A stretch of 64,000 bases of DNA from JALYNX01 sp035292685 (lineage in GTDB: Bacteria; Actinomycetota; Acidimicrobiia; Spongiisociales; ZC4RG35). The position numbers and the translations under genes were made by a program. Below are positions 51,006-60,147 of this stretch, piece after piece. The stretch lies in the NCBI GenBank assembly GCA_035292685.1, contig DATDPP010000031.1, positions 1-64,000 on the forward strand, given 5' to 3'. Below the pieces are notes generated by a model. It saw nothing but the letters and a program-made list of their open reading frames with translations, did no database searches and was not told where the DNA came from. Numbering within the stretch: the stretch's first letter is position 1; each line of letters begins with the position of its first letter.

Positions 51006-52476
51006 GACGTTGGCCGAGCTGGCGACCGAACTGGGCGGGAGGACTCATGGTGACGCCGGCGTCTTCGTGACCGATGTCACCCACGACTCGCGACTCGCCG
51101 GCGACGGGACCATGTATGTCGCGGTTAGAGGCTCGCATGTCGACGGTCATGAGTTCGTGGCCGGGGCCGTCGCCGCCGGATGCACCGCCATCTGTGTCGA
51201 TCATCCCATGGGGAGCGGGGTCTCCGAGCTCGAGGTGGCCAACACCCGGGCGGTCATGGGGCCCCTCTCTGCCTCGGTTCACGGTGATCCCTCGGCCGCC
51301 GTCGCAGTGGTGGGGGTGACTGGAACCAACGGCAAGACCACTGTCACCCACTATGTCGAATCGATAACCGCCGGCGCCGGGCACACTCCAGGGCTCATCG
51401 GAACCGTGCACACCAGGGTTGGGGCGCACTCTCTGGTCTCGGAGCGAACCACGCCCGAGGCGACCGACTTCCAGCGTCTGTTGGCCCAGATGCGCGATCT
51501 GGGCGCCGATGTCATCGCGGCAGAGATCTCTTCTCATGCCCTGGAACTGGGCCGGGTCTCGGCCACCAAGTTCGCGGTGGGCGCTTTCACCAATCTCTCC
51601 CGGGATCATCTCGACTTCCACGGGGACATGAAGTCATACCGGATCGCCAAGGAGAGCCTGTTCCGCGACTACGAGGTGGGGACCGCGGTGATCAATGTCA
51701 ACGACCGGGTGGGGAGAGACATCGCTGCCATGGCAAGCATGCCGGTGATCCGGGTTGGCACGGCCGCCGATCTGTGGGCCGACAACCTGACCACATCATT
51801 CGATGGCACTGGCTTCGATCTGGTCGTGTCCGGGGATCGTCATCGGGTCAGCGCTCCCCTGATCGGGGCCTTCAACGTGGAGAACGCTCTGGTCGCCACG
51901 GGTTGCTGTCTGGCCCTCGGTCTCGCTGTCGACGAGGTCATCAGCGGACTCGGTGCCTTGGGCCGGGTGCCCGGCAGGTTTGAGCTGGTCTCGGGCTCAT
52001 TCCCGATCCGCGTCGTCGTGGACTACGCCCACACCCCGGAGGGGATCAAACAGGCGATCTCGGTCGCGGCTGATCTCGCAGCCGGCAGGGTGATCGCGGT
52101 TTTCGGTGCCGGGGGTGACCGCGATCGGGAGAAACGCCCCATGATGGGGCGAGCCGCCCTGGCGGCCGACCTGGCTGTCCTGACCAGTGACAATCCGAGG
52201 TCGGAGGATCCCGAGGCCATCATTCGCGATGTGATGTCGGGCATCGAGGGGTCCGAGATCGTCGTCGAGGCCGATCGCCGCCGCGCCATCGAGCACGCGA
52301 TCCACGCCGCCTCGCCCGGTGACGTTGTGCTCATCCTCGGCAAGGGACACGAGACCGGCCAGGAGATCGGGGATCGGGTCTTGCCATTCGAGGACAAGGT
52401 GGTGGCCGGGGAAGTCATCGACGGAATCATCAGGTCCTCTGCTTCGGGCCCGGATTCGGGGAGCATGTCACCGTGA
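50989..52476 (+). CDS. murE: UDP-MurNAc-L-Ala-D-Glu:meso-DAP ligase
   Basis: A 495-aa Mur ligase: ATP-binding VTGTNGKTTVTHY, the carbamylated-lysine region with YRIAKESLF, and the DNPRSEDP motif that in MurE selects meso-diaminopimelate rather than lysine. VGAGGDRDREKRPMMG is also characteristic. The cell wall stem peptide thus contains meso-DAP. The next gene is mraY with a GTGA overlap, so no murF intervenes. Confidence 0.96.
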   Translation: MPVLGKTLAELATELGGRTHGDAGVFVTDVTHDSRLAGDGTMYVAVRGSHVDGHEFVAGAVAAGCTAICVDHPMGSGVSELEVANTRAVMGPLSASVHGDPSAAVAVVGVTGTNGKTTVTHYVESITAGAGHTPGLIGTVHTRVGAHSLVSERTTPEATDFQRLLAQMRDLGADVIAAEISSHALELGRVSATKFAVGAFTNLSRDHLDFHGDMKSYRIAKESLFRDYEVGTAVINVNDRVGRDIAAMASMPVIRVGTAADLWADNLTTSFDGTGFDLVVSGDRHRVSAPLIGAFNVENALVATGCCLALGLAVDEVISGLGALGRVPGRFELVSGSFPIRVVVDYAHTPEGIKQAISVAADLAAGRVIAVFGAGGDRDREKRPMMGRAALAADLAVLTSDNPRSEDPEAIIRDVMSGIEGSEIVVEADRRRAIEHAIHAASPGDVVLILGKGHETGQEIGDRVLPFEDKVVAGEVIDGIIRSSASGPDSGSMSP

Positions 52477-53522
52477 TCTCGCTGCTGATCGCGGCCGCCG
52501 TGGGTCTCGTGGTGTCCATTCTCGGGACGCCCTATGCAATCCGCTATTTCCGGCGCCGCGAGATCGGCCAGTTCATTCAGGAAGAGATCGTCGGTATGCA
52601 TGGGCACAAGCAAGGGACACCGACGATGGGTGGAGTGGTCTTCGTCTCGGCGGCCATCATCGGATACGTGCTTTCCCATGTCCGTCTGATGGGGCCCACG
52701 GGATTCGGTCTCGAGTTCCAACGGATGAGACCCGGTGGCTTGCTGGCCGTGTTCGCACTGACCGGCATGGCCGTGGTCGGGTTGTTGGACGATTGGACCA
52801 AATTCTCCAACAAGAGAAGCCTCGGGCTGTCCAAGACCGCCAAATTCGGCGGTCAACTGGCGATCGCCGCTCTTTTCGCCTGGGGGGCTTCCATGGCCGG
52901 AGTGGTCACCGAGATCTCGTTCGTGAGACCCCTGGGCATCGAGCTCGGCCCCTTCTTCGTGATCTGGGTGTTGATCATGCTCACCGGCGCGGCCAACGGG
53001 GTGAATCTCGCTGATGGGATGGACGGGCTCGCCGGTGGGTCGTCGGCATTGGTGGTCGCCTCGTACACCGTGATCGCCTTCTGGCAGTTCAGGAACCCAT
53101 TGGTCTACGAGTCGGTTAATCCACTCGAACTGGCCATCATCTCGGCCGCGATGTTCGGGGCAATCCTCGGGTTTCTCTGGTGGAACGCCCCGCCCGCCAA
53201 GATCATCATGGGAGACGTGGGATCCCAGGCCATCGGTGGCCTTCTCGCCGCCCTGGCTCTGTTGTCGAGCACCAACCTGCTGCTGGTGATCCTGGGGGCG
53301 ATCTTCGTTGCCGAGACGATATCGGTGATCCTCCAGGTCGCCTCGTTTCGGATCTTTGGCAAACGGATCTTCAGGATGTCGCCCCTCCACTATCACTTCG
53401 ACCTCGGCGGCTGGCCGGAGACCACGGTGGTGATCCGATTCTGGATCCTGACCGGTATGGGCGTGGCACTGGGGCTCGGGTTCTTCTACGGCGACTTTCT
53501 CCGGCTCGAGGGCCTGTTGTGA
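52473..53522 (+). CDS. mraY: Phospho-MurNAc-pentapeptide transferase (translocase I)
   Basis: A 349-aa polytopic enzyme with about ten helices. Motifs: HKQGTPTMGGVVF, LLDDWTKF (Asp pair), NLADGMDGLAGG, MGDVGSQAIGG and LHYHFDLGGWPETTVV (the cytoplasmic HHH-type loop). It makes lipid I at the inner face of the membrane. GTG 52473 overlaps the murE stop. Confidence 0.96.
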   Translation: MISLLIAAAVGLVVSILGTPYAIRYFRRREIGQFIQEEIVGMHGHKQGTPTMGGVVFVSAAIIGYVLSHVRLMGPTGFGLEFQRMRPGGLLAVFALTGMAVVGLLDDWTKFSNKRSLGLSKTAKFGGQLAIAALFAWGASMAGVVTEISFVRPLGIELGPFFVIWVLIMLTGAANGVNLADGMDGLAGGSSALVVASYTVIAFWQFRNPLVYESVNPLELAIISAAMFGAILGFLWWNAPPAKIIMGDVGSQAIGGLLAALALLSSTNLLLVILGAIFVAETISVILQVASFRIFGKRIFRMSPLHYHFDLGGWPETTVVIRFWILTGMGVALGLGFFYGDFLRLEGLL

Positions 53523-54817
53523 GCCGGGTCCTGGTCCTCGGCGCCGGAGTCTCGGGTTTGGCTGCGGCCAAGCTGGCCCGGAGCCGGGGGATGTCAGTGA
53601 CGATCTATGCAGAAGAGGAATCCCCCGAGGCTCTCGGCCACGGGTTCGCCCTGGCCAGCGGTGGGTGGGACCCTGTCCTGCTCACCGGGATCGACATCGT
53701 GGTGACCAGCCCGGGTTTCTCCGAGCGGTCGATGCCAATTGTCGAGTCACTGGAATCGGGGATCCCGGTTTGGAGCGAAATCGAATTCGCATGGCGCCAT
53801 CTGACCAAGCCGATCGCCGGAGTGACCGGGACCAACGGGAAGACCACGGTGACCGAGGCCACATCGGCGATGTTGAAGGCCTCCGGGATCACCGCCCCGG
53901 CCGCGGGCAACATCGGCTCGCCACTCTCCGACTTCGTCGACGAGGCGTCCGACTGCCTGGTGGTCGAAGTCTCCAGCTTCCAACTCAGGTTTGTCGAAAC
54001 GTTCCATCCTGTGGCTGCCGCGGTCACCAATGTGGCCGTCGACCACCTCGACTGGCACGGCTCGGAGGCCTCCTATCGCAGGGCCAAAGCCACCATCTTC
54101 TCGAACCAGGACGAAAACGACCTCCTCGTCTTCGACGCCGACGACGAGGGAGCCTCCACCCTGGTCGCCGGGGCGGTGAGTGAGCGGTTTCCGGTTTCCG
54201 GTGTCCGGCTCCCCGCGGCTGGGGGAGGGGTAAAGGACGGGCATCTCGTTGTGGACGGGGTCGATGTCGCCGTCGAGGACCTGGTTTCCTCCGACCCGAT
54301 CCATCTGGTCAACCTGGCTGCTGCCTCGGCGCTGGCGCTTCGAATGGGAGGGACCCCGCAAGGAGTCGCCACCGCCGCCCGGGCCTTCTCACCGGGTGCC
54401 CACCGTCGCACCTTGGTGGCCACCGTTGGCGATGTGAAGTGGGTCGACGACTCCAAGGCGACCAACCCGCATGCCGCGATTGCCTCAATCCGCTCCCACA
54501 ACTCTGTGATCCTGATTGCCGGAGGGCTGGCCAAGGGCCTCGACCTCAGACCAATAGCGGCGGAGCGCAATCTGCGGGCGGTGATAGGGATCGGCACTGA
54601 GGGCCCGCTGCTGGTGGAAGCGGCCGGATCACGGGGCCATCTTGCGTGGACCCTCGATCGAGCGGTCGACCTGGCGGCCACTCTCGCCGAGCCTGGCGAC
54701 ACCGTGCTCCTGGCGCCCGGTTGCGCCAGTTTCGATCAGTTCAGGTCATACGCCGAGCGGGGCGATGTGTTCGCCGCCTTGGTCCGGCGGAAGACAGAAG
54801 GAGGCTCCGACGCATGA
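53519..54817 (+). CDS. murD: UDP-MurNAc-L-alanine:D-glutamate ligase
   Basis: A 432-aa Mur ligase: N-terminal Rossmann-like SRVLVLGAGVSGLAAAKL, ATP loop GVTGTNGKTTVTE, and the C-terminal DSKATNPHAAIASI. The long open frame further upstream overlaps mraY and is a shadow; GTG 53519 overlaps the mraY stop by 4 nt. It adds D-Glu to the stem peptide before MurE. Confidence 0.95.
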   Translation: MSRVLVLGAGVSGLAAAKLARSRGMSVTIYAEEESPEALGHGFALASGGWDPVLLTGIDIVVTSPGFSERSMPIVESLESGIPVWSEIEFAWRHLTKPIAGVTGTNGKTTVTEATSAMLKASGITAPAAGNIGSPLSDFVDEASDCLVVEVSSFQLRFVETFHPVAAAVTNVAVDHLDWHGSEASYRRAKATIFSNQDENDLLVFDADDEGASTLVAGAVSERFPVSGVRLPAAGGGVKDGHLVVDGVDVAVEDLVSSDPIHLVNLAAASALALRMGGTPQGVATAARAFSPGAHRRTLVATVGDVKWVDDSKATNPHAAIASIRSHNSVILIAGGLAKGLDLRPIAAERNLRAVIGIGTEGPLLVEAAGSRGHLAWTLDRAVDLAATLAEPGDTVLLAPGCASFDQFRSYAERGDVFAALVRRKTEGGSDA

Positions 54818-55977
54818 CGGCGAATGTGACCTCGATCGCCAAGATGCGGGCAGCTGCCCGCGACCGAGCCGAACGGATCGAGGTCAACAACCGCACCGCG
54901 ACCACGCTCCTCGTGCTGGGCGTGGTCCTGGTGGTCATCGGTCTCGGGGCAACTCAGTCCGCTTCGTCGGCGGTTGCCATCGATCAGGCGGCGGACCGTT
55001 TCTACTTCTTCAAGCGACAGCTGATCGGGGTGGGGATCGGGACTGTCGCCCTCCTCGTGGCGAGTCGGCTCCCCTATCAGTTCTATCGCAAGATCGCGAT
55101 CCCTTTCTTCGTCGCCACTGTGGGCTTGCTGGTCGCCGTCCTGGCGGTCGGCCCCGTGATCGGTGGCGCACAACGCTGGTTGCCGGTGGCCGGTATCAGC
55201 TTCCAGCCTTCGGAGCTGGCGAAGGTGGCGGTGGTCTTCTCCCTGGCCTATCTCCTCGAGAAGAAGCACAAGCTCCTCGATCGCTTCGGGCACTTCATGG
55301 TCCCGGTGATGTTCACGGTGGGGACCGTCGGCGTCCTTGTCATGAAGCAGCCCGACCTGGGCACGGTGATCGTGATCGGGGCCGCGGCGCTCGCCGTGAT
55401 CCTCGCCAGCGATGCCCCGCTTCGCTATGTCGCCTTCCTGGCGATCACAGCCATACTCGTGGTCGCGATCCTGGCTTTCAGCGACGACTACCGGGCCGAT
55501 CGGATCGTTGGCTTCCTCGATCCCTGGGGCAACTCCAGCGGTGAGGGCTACCAGCTGGTTCAGGGCTATTACGCATTGTCCAACGGCGGCATCTTCGGAG
55601 TGGGGCTGGGCGCCAGCCGAGCCCGGTGGTTCTATCTCCCGAATGCGCACACCGACTTCATCTTCGCCATCATCGGTGAGGAGACCGGCCTGATCGGAGC
55701 CCTGACCGTGATAGGGCTTTTCGTGGTCCTCGCCCTCGCCGGATGGGTTGTCGCCTTCAGAGCCCCGGATCGGTTCGGGCGGATGGTGGCTGCCGGAATC
55801 ACGGTTTGGCTCTCGTTCCAGGCTCTGGTGAACATCGGGGGAGTGCTCGGTGTCCTCCCCATCACCGGAATCGCGCTTCCGTTCATCTCTTTCGGCAGCA
55901 CCGCGCTGATCGCGGCGATGGCGGCTCTGGGCGTCCTGGTCAACATCGCCCAGGCCGGAGTGCACCGCAGGACATGA
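54814..55977 (+). CDS. ftsW: Peptidoglycan glycosyltransferase FtsW (SEDS family)
   Basis: A 387-aa SEDS protein with about ten helices: GGAQRWLPVAGISFQPSELAKVA, KQPDLGTVIVIGAAA, PNAHTDFIFAIIGEETGLIG and the C-terminal LPITGIALPFISFGSTALI. It polymerises lipid II at the septum with FtsI. ATG 54814 has GGAGG 9 nt upstream and overlaps the murD stop (ATGA). Confidence 0.95.
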   Translation: MTANVTSIAKMRAAARDRAERIEVNNRTATTLLVLGVVLVVIGLGATQSASSAVAIDQAADRFYFFKRQLIGVGIGTVALLVASRLPYQFYRKIAIPFFVATVGLLVAVLAVGPVIGGAQRWLPVAGISFQPSELAKVAVVFSLAYLLEKKHKLLDRFGHFMVPVMFTVGTVGVLVMKQPDLGTVIVIGAAALAVILASDAPLRYVAFLAITAILVVAILAFSDDYRADRIVGFLDPWGNSSGEGYQLVQGYYALSNGGIFGVGLGASRARWFYLPNAHTDFIFAIIGEETGLIGALTVIGLFVVLALAGWVVAFRAPDRFGRMVAAGITVWLSFQALVNIGGVLGVLPITGIALPFISFGSTALIAAMAALGVLVNIAQAGVHRRT

Positions 55978-57053
55978 GCTTCCTCATCGCGGCCGCAGGC
56001 ACCGGAGGCCATGTGTTCCCGGGTCTGGGGGTTGGCGAAGCCTTGACGGACTTGGGAGTCCCCAAAAACGAGATCCTGTATGTCGGCGGCGACCGGATGG
56101 AGGCCGACGTGTATCCCCACGCCGGGTTCCCGTTTCTCCAGGTGGAGATGAGGGGCCTGCAACGTTCTCTTTCCACCCGGAACCTGAGCCTTCCTCGTTT
56201 GGTCTGGCGGGCCAGGGACGAGATTGCCGAGGTCATCACCAAGCGCCGGGTCCGGGTCGCACTCGCCATGGGCGGTTATGTGACCGTCCCGACCTGGCTT
56301 GCGGCCCGGAAGACCGGTGTGCGGCTGATGGTCGCCGAACAGAACGCGGTGGCCGGTCTGGCAAATCGAGTGGTGTCGCGTTGGGCGATACGCAGTTTCG
56401 GCTCGTTTCCCCAAACCCCGGGCCTGATCCGGGGCGAATGGGTGGGGAACCCGGTGCGAAGGGAACTGGCGAACTTCGATCGCGAGGCTCTCCGGCAGGG
56501 GGCCCTGGAGCGTTATTCGCTGGATGCGGGCCTCCCTGTCCTTGGGGTGTTTGGAGGCTCTCTCGGCGCCGGTGCCATCAATCAGGCCGTTGCCGAGATG
56601 TGCGCTCGATGGGACGGCCCGCCCATCCAGGTCCTCCACATCGCCGGCCCGGCGCATGTGGGCTCCCTCATGACCAGTCCGCCGACGCCCGGCGTCACCT
56701 GGCTGCGGCTCGGTTTCGAAGATCGTATGGATCTTTTCTACGCCGCATCGGATCTGGTGCTGGGGCGCGCCGGTGGCGGCGTCGCCGAACTGACTGCAAC
56801 CGGCACGCCGGCGATCCTGGTGCCGGGGGAGTTTGGGTCCAGCGGTCATCAGGCCGCCAACGCCGCCCGTCTCGCCGACGCCGGCGCCGCCGTGGTCGTG
56901 ACGGAAGCCGACCTCGCCGGGTTGCCGGCGATGGTCGCCTCCACCCTCCTCGAACCGGAGGTCTTGAGGGCGATGGGGAAGTCGTCGCTGAGCATCGGGA
57001 AGCCACACGCGGCAGGGGCCATCGCCCAAGCGATGCTGGAGACTGCGCAATGA
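55974..57053 (+). CDS. murG: UDP-GlcNAc:lipid I N-acetylglucosaminyltransferase
   Basis: A 359-aa GT-B enzyme: GTGGHVFPGLGVGEAL at the N terminus, MGGYVTVP, AEQNAVAGLANRV, FGGSLGAGAINQAV and the donor-binding LVLGRAGGGVAELTATGTPAILVP. It makes lipid II at the cytoplasmic face. ATGA overlap with ftsW. Confidence 0.95.
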   Translation: MSFLIAAAGTGGHVFPGLGVGEALTDLGVPKNEILYVGGDRMEADVYPHAGFPFLQVEMRGLQRSLSTRNLSLPRLVWRARDEIAEVITKRRVRVALAMGGYVTVPTWLAARKTGVRLMVAEQNAVAGLANRVVSRWAIRSFGSFPQTPGLIRGEWVGNPVRRELANFDREALRQGALERYSLDAGLPVLGVFGGSLGAGAINQAVAEMCARWDGPPIQVLHIAGPAHVGSLMTSPPTPGVTWLRLGFEDRMDLFYAASDLVLGRAGGGVAELTATGTPAILVPGEFGSSGHQAANAARLADAGAAVVVTEADLAGLPAMVASTLLEPEVLRAMGKSSLSIGKPHAAGAIAQAMLETAQ

Positions 57054-58408
57054 GGCTCGAGCAGGATCGGGTCCATCTCGTGGGGGCTGGCGGGGCCGGC
57101 ATGAGCGCCATCGCCCGGGTGCTGATCGGAATGGGTCATCAGGTATCCGGATCCGACCTTCGGGGTGGGTCGACCCTGGATCGCCTGGAGGACTTCGGCG
57201 TCGAGACCTATGCCGGCCACCACCCCGAAGTGGTCTCGAAGGTCGATCTCGTGGTCGCCTCCTCAGCGATTCCCGATCAAGACCCGGAGCTGGCTGCAGC
57301 CGCCGAAGCCGGGGTTCCGGTATGGCGCCGGCCCCGCTTGCTCCAGGAGCTCACCCGGTTGATCCCCACCGTCGGCGCCACGGGGACCCATGGCAAAACG
57401 ACGACCACTGCCCTGATCATCACCGCCCTCCGGGCTTGCGGAGGCGATCCCTCCTTCATTGTCGGGGGGGATCTGACCGATCTGGGCACCAACGGGCATT
57501 TCGGTGCCGACCCCTTGCTGGTCCTGGAAGCCGACGAGGCGTTTCGCACATTCGAGAGCCTTGAACTGGCGGGTCTGGTCGTCACCAACGTCGAATCGGA
57601 GCATGTCGAGCATTTCGGGTCGCCGGGTGAGCTCTTGGAAGCCTTCGTGGCCGTCGCCTCGACGGTGAAGGGCCCGGTGGTGGCCTGTCTGGACGACATG
57701 GGGTCGGCACAGGTGGGGGAGCGGGTGGGGGCTGTCACCTACGGTCTCGATCCATCCGCAACATGGCGGATTAGAGACTTCACGCCCACCCGGGCTGGCA
57801 GTCGATTCAGGTTGTCCGGGCCCGACGCGACGGCTGCCGTGACCCTGAGTCGGCCCGGGCTCCACAATGCCCGGAACGCCGCCGGTGCGCTCAGCCTTCT
57901 GGCGACACTCGGACACGACCTCCAGACCTGCGCCAGTGGTCTCGGCGGGTTCCACGGCGTTGCCAGGCGATGGGAGCATCGCGGGGTCGTGGCGGGAGTG
58001 ACCTTGATCGACGACTACGCACACCATCCAACGGAGGTCGCGGCGACCCTTAGCGCTTCGGTCGGTGTCGTCCCGGGACGGGTTTGGGCGGTGTTCCAGC
58101 CCCATCTCTACAGCCGGACCGAGCGTCTTCAGGACGATTTCGGTGAGGCATTGAGCGCCGCCGACGTCGTGGTCGTCACCGACGTGTACGGCTCCCGGGA
58201 AGACCCGGTTCCGGGTATCACCGGGGCCTTGGTGGCCGAGGCGGTGCGCCGTCGGGGCCGCGAGGTTCATTACGTCGCGCACAAGGCCGACCTCGCCCGC
58301 TTTGTCGCCGACCGGGTGGCCGACGGCGATCTGGTGCTGACCATGGGTGCGGGAGACATCACACTGCTCCCCACCGAGTTGGCCGCGATGCTTGCCGAGG
58401 GCAGATGA
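57050..58408 (+). CDS. murC: UDP-N-acetylmuramate:L-alanine ligase
   Basis: A 452-aa Mur ligase that adds the first stem residue. N-terminal HLVGAGGAGMSAIARVL, ATP loop GATGTHGKTTTTAL, then VLEADEAFRTF and VTNVESEHVEHF, and IDDYAHHPTEVAATL. The usual EADESD and NIEPDH motifs are altered to EADEAF and NVESEH while the Glu and His metal ligands remain. ATGA overlaps at both ends. Confidence 0.94.
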   Translation: MRLEQDRVHLVGAGGAGMSAIARVLIGMGHQVSGSDLRGGSTLDRLEDFGVETYAGHHPEVVSKVDLVVASSAIPDQDPELAAAAEAGVPVWRRPRLLQELTRLIPTVGATGTHGKTTTTALIITALRACGGDPSFIVGGDLTDLGTNGHFGADPLLVLEADEAFRTFESLELAGLVVTNVESEHVEHFGSPGELLEAFVAVASTVKGPVVACLDDMGSAQVGERVGAVTYGLDPSATWRIRDFTPTRAGSRFRLSGPDATAAVTLSRPGLHNARNAAGALSLLATLGHDLQTCASGLGGFHGVARRWEHRGVVAGVTLIDDYAHHPTEVAATLSASVGVVPGRVWAVFQPHLYSRTERLQDDFGEALSAADVVVVTDVYGSREDPVPGITGALVAEAVRRRGREVHYVAHKADLARFVADRVADGDLVLTMGAGDITLLPTELAAMLAEGR

Positions 58409-59304
58409 GCGGTTTCGAGGACCTGGTGGCACGCGGCGTCGTCGCCAAGGACGTTCCGCTCGGCCCCCACACCACCTACAAGGCAGGAGGCCCGGCCCGT
58501 TACTTCGCTGTTTGCCACGACCTGGCGAGCCTGCAGGATCTGGCAGCGACCGTGGACCTTGCCGATATCCCGGTCCTGGTGCTGGGCCGCGGCTCCAACC
58601 TCGTTGTCGCCGATCGTGGCTTCCCGGGGCTGGTGATCCGTCTTGGCTCCGGATTCGGCGCCATCGCCATCGCCGGTTCCGTGATCACGGCGGGCCCGGC
58701 GGTTTCGCTGCCCCAGCTTGCCAGGGTCACGGTGAATGCCGGTCGCACCGGGCTCGAGTTCTTCGTCGGGGTTCCCGGCTCCGTTGGGGGCGCGGTTCGC
58801 CAAAACGCCGGTTGCTTCGGGCACGAGACCAGGGACCGTCTGATCGAGGCCACCATCCTCGACCTTCGACACGGGTCCCTGTCATCACGCAGCCCCGACG
58901 ACCTCGACTTCGGGTACCGGCACTCCAACCTGAGGCCGACCGACGTCGTGACCGGGGCAACATTCGCCACCGAGGAGGGTGACGTCGAAGCGGGCCTCCA
59001 GGAGCTGAGGCGGATCACGAGATGGCGTCGGGATCACCAGCCCGGCGGGACTTTCAATGCGGGGAGTGTCTTCAAGAACCCAACCGGGACCAGTGCCGGG
59101 GAGTTGATCGATTCGCTAGGCCTCAAGGGCTTGAAGGTCGGGGACGTCTCGGTGTCGAAGAAGCACGCCAACTTCTTCGTGGCAGGCCCTGAGGCGAGAT
59201 CGGCGGACATCCTCGCGCTGGTCGGCATGGTGAAAGACCGCGTCTTCGAGGAAACGGGCACCATTCTTGAGCCAGAGATCCAATTCGTGGGATTCGAGGA
59301 ATGA
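58405..59304 (+). CDS. murB: UDP-N-acetylenolpyruvoylglucosamine reductase
   Basis: A 299-aa FAD enzyme: TTYKAGGPARYF, VLGRGSNLVVADRG and GIPG-like GVPGSVGGAVRQNAGCFG (FAD binding), LDFGYRHSNLR, and FKNP, with C-terminal SKKHANFFV. It reduces enolpyruvyl-UDP-GlcNAc to UDP-MurNAc. It is a type II-like short form. ATGA overlap with murC and with ftsQ. Confidence 0.95.
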   Translation: MSGFEDLVARGVVAKDVPLGPHTTYKAGGPARYFAVCHDLASLQDLAATVDLADIPVLVLGRGSNLVVADRGFPGLVIRLGSGFGAIAIAGSVITAGPAVSLPQLARVTVNAGRTGLEFFVGVPGSVGGAVRQNAGCFGHETRDRLIEATILDLRHGSLSSRSPDDLDFGYRHSNLRPTDVVTGATFATEEGDVEAGLQELRRITRWRRDHQPGGTFNAGSVFKNPTGTSAGELIDSLGLKGLKVGDVSVSKKHANFFVAGPEARSADILALVGMVKDRVFEETGTILEPEIQFVGFEE

Positions 59305-60047
59305 CCATCGATCCAAGACTCAAAGAGCGGCGCCAGGTGGTCGCCGAGGACCGAGCCCGCCGCAACATCGGTCGGCTTCTCAAGCTCATGATCGCTCCCG
59401 TCCTGGGAGGCGTTGCCATCTGGGTCGTGCTGTCGCCATGGCTCAGCGTGGATGAGGTCGTGACCACAGGGGTCACCGCCAGCGAAACCCACGGCGCTCT
59501 CGCCGATCTCGGTGTGGTCGCAGGGACCCCGATGATGTTGATCCGGCCGGAACGGGTGCAGCAGGCCCTGTTGGCCGATCCCTGGGTGAAGAGCGCCTCT
59601 GTGATGCGAGATTGGCCCGACCGTGTGATCGTCCAGGTCGAGGAGCGGGTCGCGTTGGCCTGGGTGGAGACCGAGGCTGGCTGGGCACATCACGCTCTCG
59701 ACGGGGTCGCATTGCCCTCGGCGCAGACCCCTGATGGCGAAATGGCCTGGATCCGACTGCCCGAGGCCTCTCCGGCCGATGGCAAGGCGGTCCGCGACCT
59801 GCTCGGTGCGTTGGAATTCGTCGCCGGATTGCCGGAACCGCTGCGGGCGGGAACCACGATCCGGATGAGCGGCAATGGCGAGTTTTGGGGAGAGGTGTCG
59901 GGTTACGAGGTGCGATTGGGCCGGGCGGTGGAGATGGGCGCCAAGGCGAGGACTCTCACCGCTCTGCTGGGGGAGGGACCGCCCCCGGGATCAGTCCTGA
60001 ATCTGATCGCCCCGGCACATCCCGCGATCACACCGCCACCACCGTGA
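59301..60047 (+). CDS. ftsQ: Cell division protein FtsQ (POTRA domain)
   Basis: A 248-aa bitopic protein: cytoplasmic N terminus with RRQVVAEDRARRN, one transmembrane helix (about residues 30-48), then a POTRA domain (LSVDEVVTTGVTASETHGALADLGVVAGTPMMLI, with DPWVKSASVMRDWPDRVIVQVEER). It links FtsL/FtsB to FtsI/FtsW at the septum. It is the last gene before the 100-nt ftsZ leader. Confidence 0.92.
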   Translation: MTIDPRLKERRQVVAEDRARRNIGRLLKLMIAPVLGGVAIWVVLSPWLSVDEVVTTGVTASETHGALADLGVVAGTPMMLIRPERVQQALLADPWVKSASVMRDWPDRVIVQVEERVALAWVETEAGWAHHALDGVALPSAQTPDGEMAWIRLPEASPADGKAVRDLLGALEFVAGLPEPLRAGTTIRMSGNGEFWGEVSGYEVRLGRAVEMGAKARTLTALLGEGPPPGSVLNLIAPAHPAITPPPP

Positions 60048-60050
60048 ACC

Positions 60051-60122
60051 CTGAAGCTGTACTTGAGCGTTAGAGGTTTGGGGTTTACTTAGCTCGGGCC
60101 GACCGTTAAACCTCTACTTCAG
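60051..60122 (+). promoter_or_regulatory. ftsZ upstream region with inverted repeat and candidate promoter
   Basis: TAGAGGTTT (60071-60079) and AAACCTCTA (60108-60116) are perfect complements, and CTGAAG (60051-60056) pairs with CTTCAG (60117-60122) outside them with a 14-nt bulge. A TTGAGC (60063-60068) and TTTACT (60084-60089) give a weak promoter. The fold lies 26 nt before the ftsZ GTG and could control its expression apart from the upstream operon. Confidence 0.45.
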
Positions 60123-60147
60123 CTTTCGCTTTCCCTTGGAGGTATCC

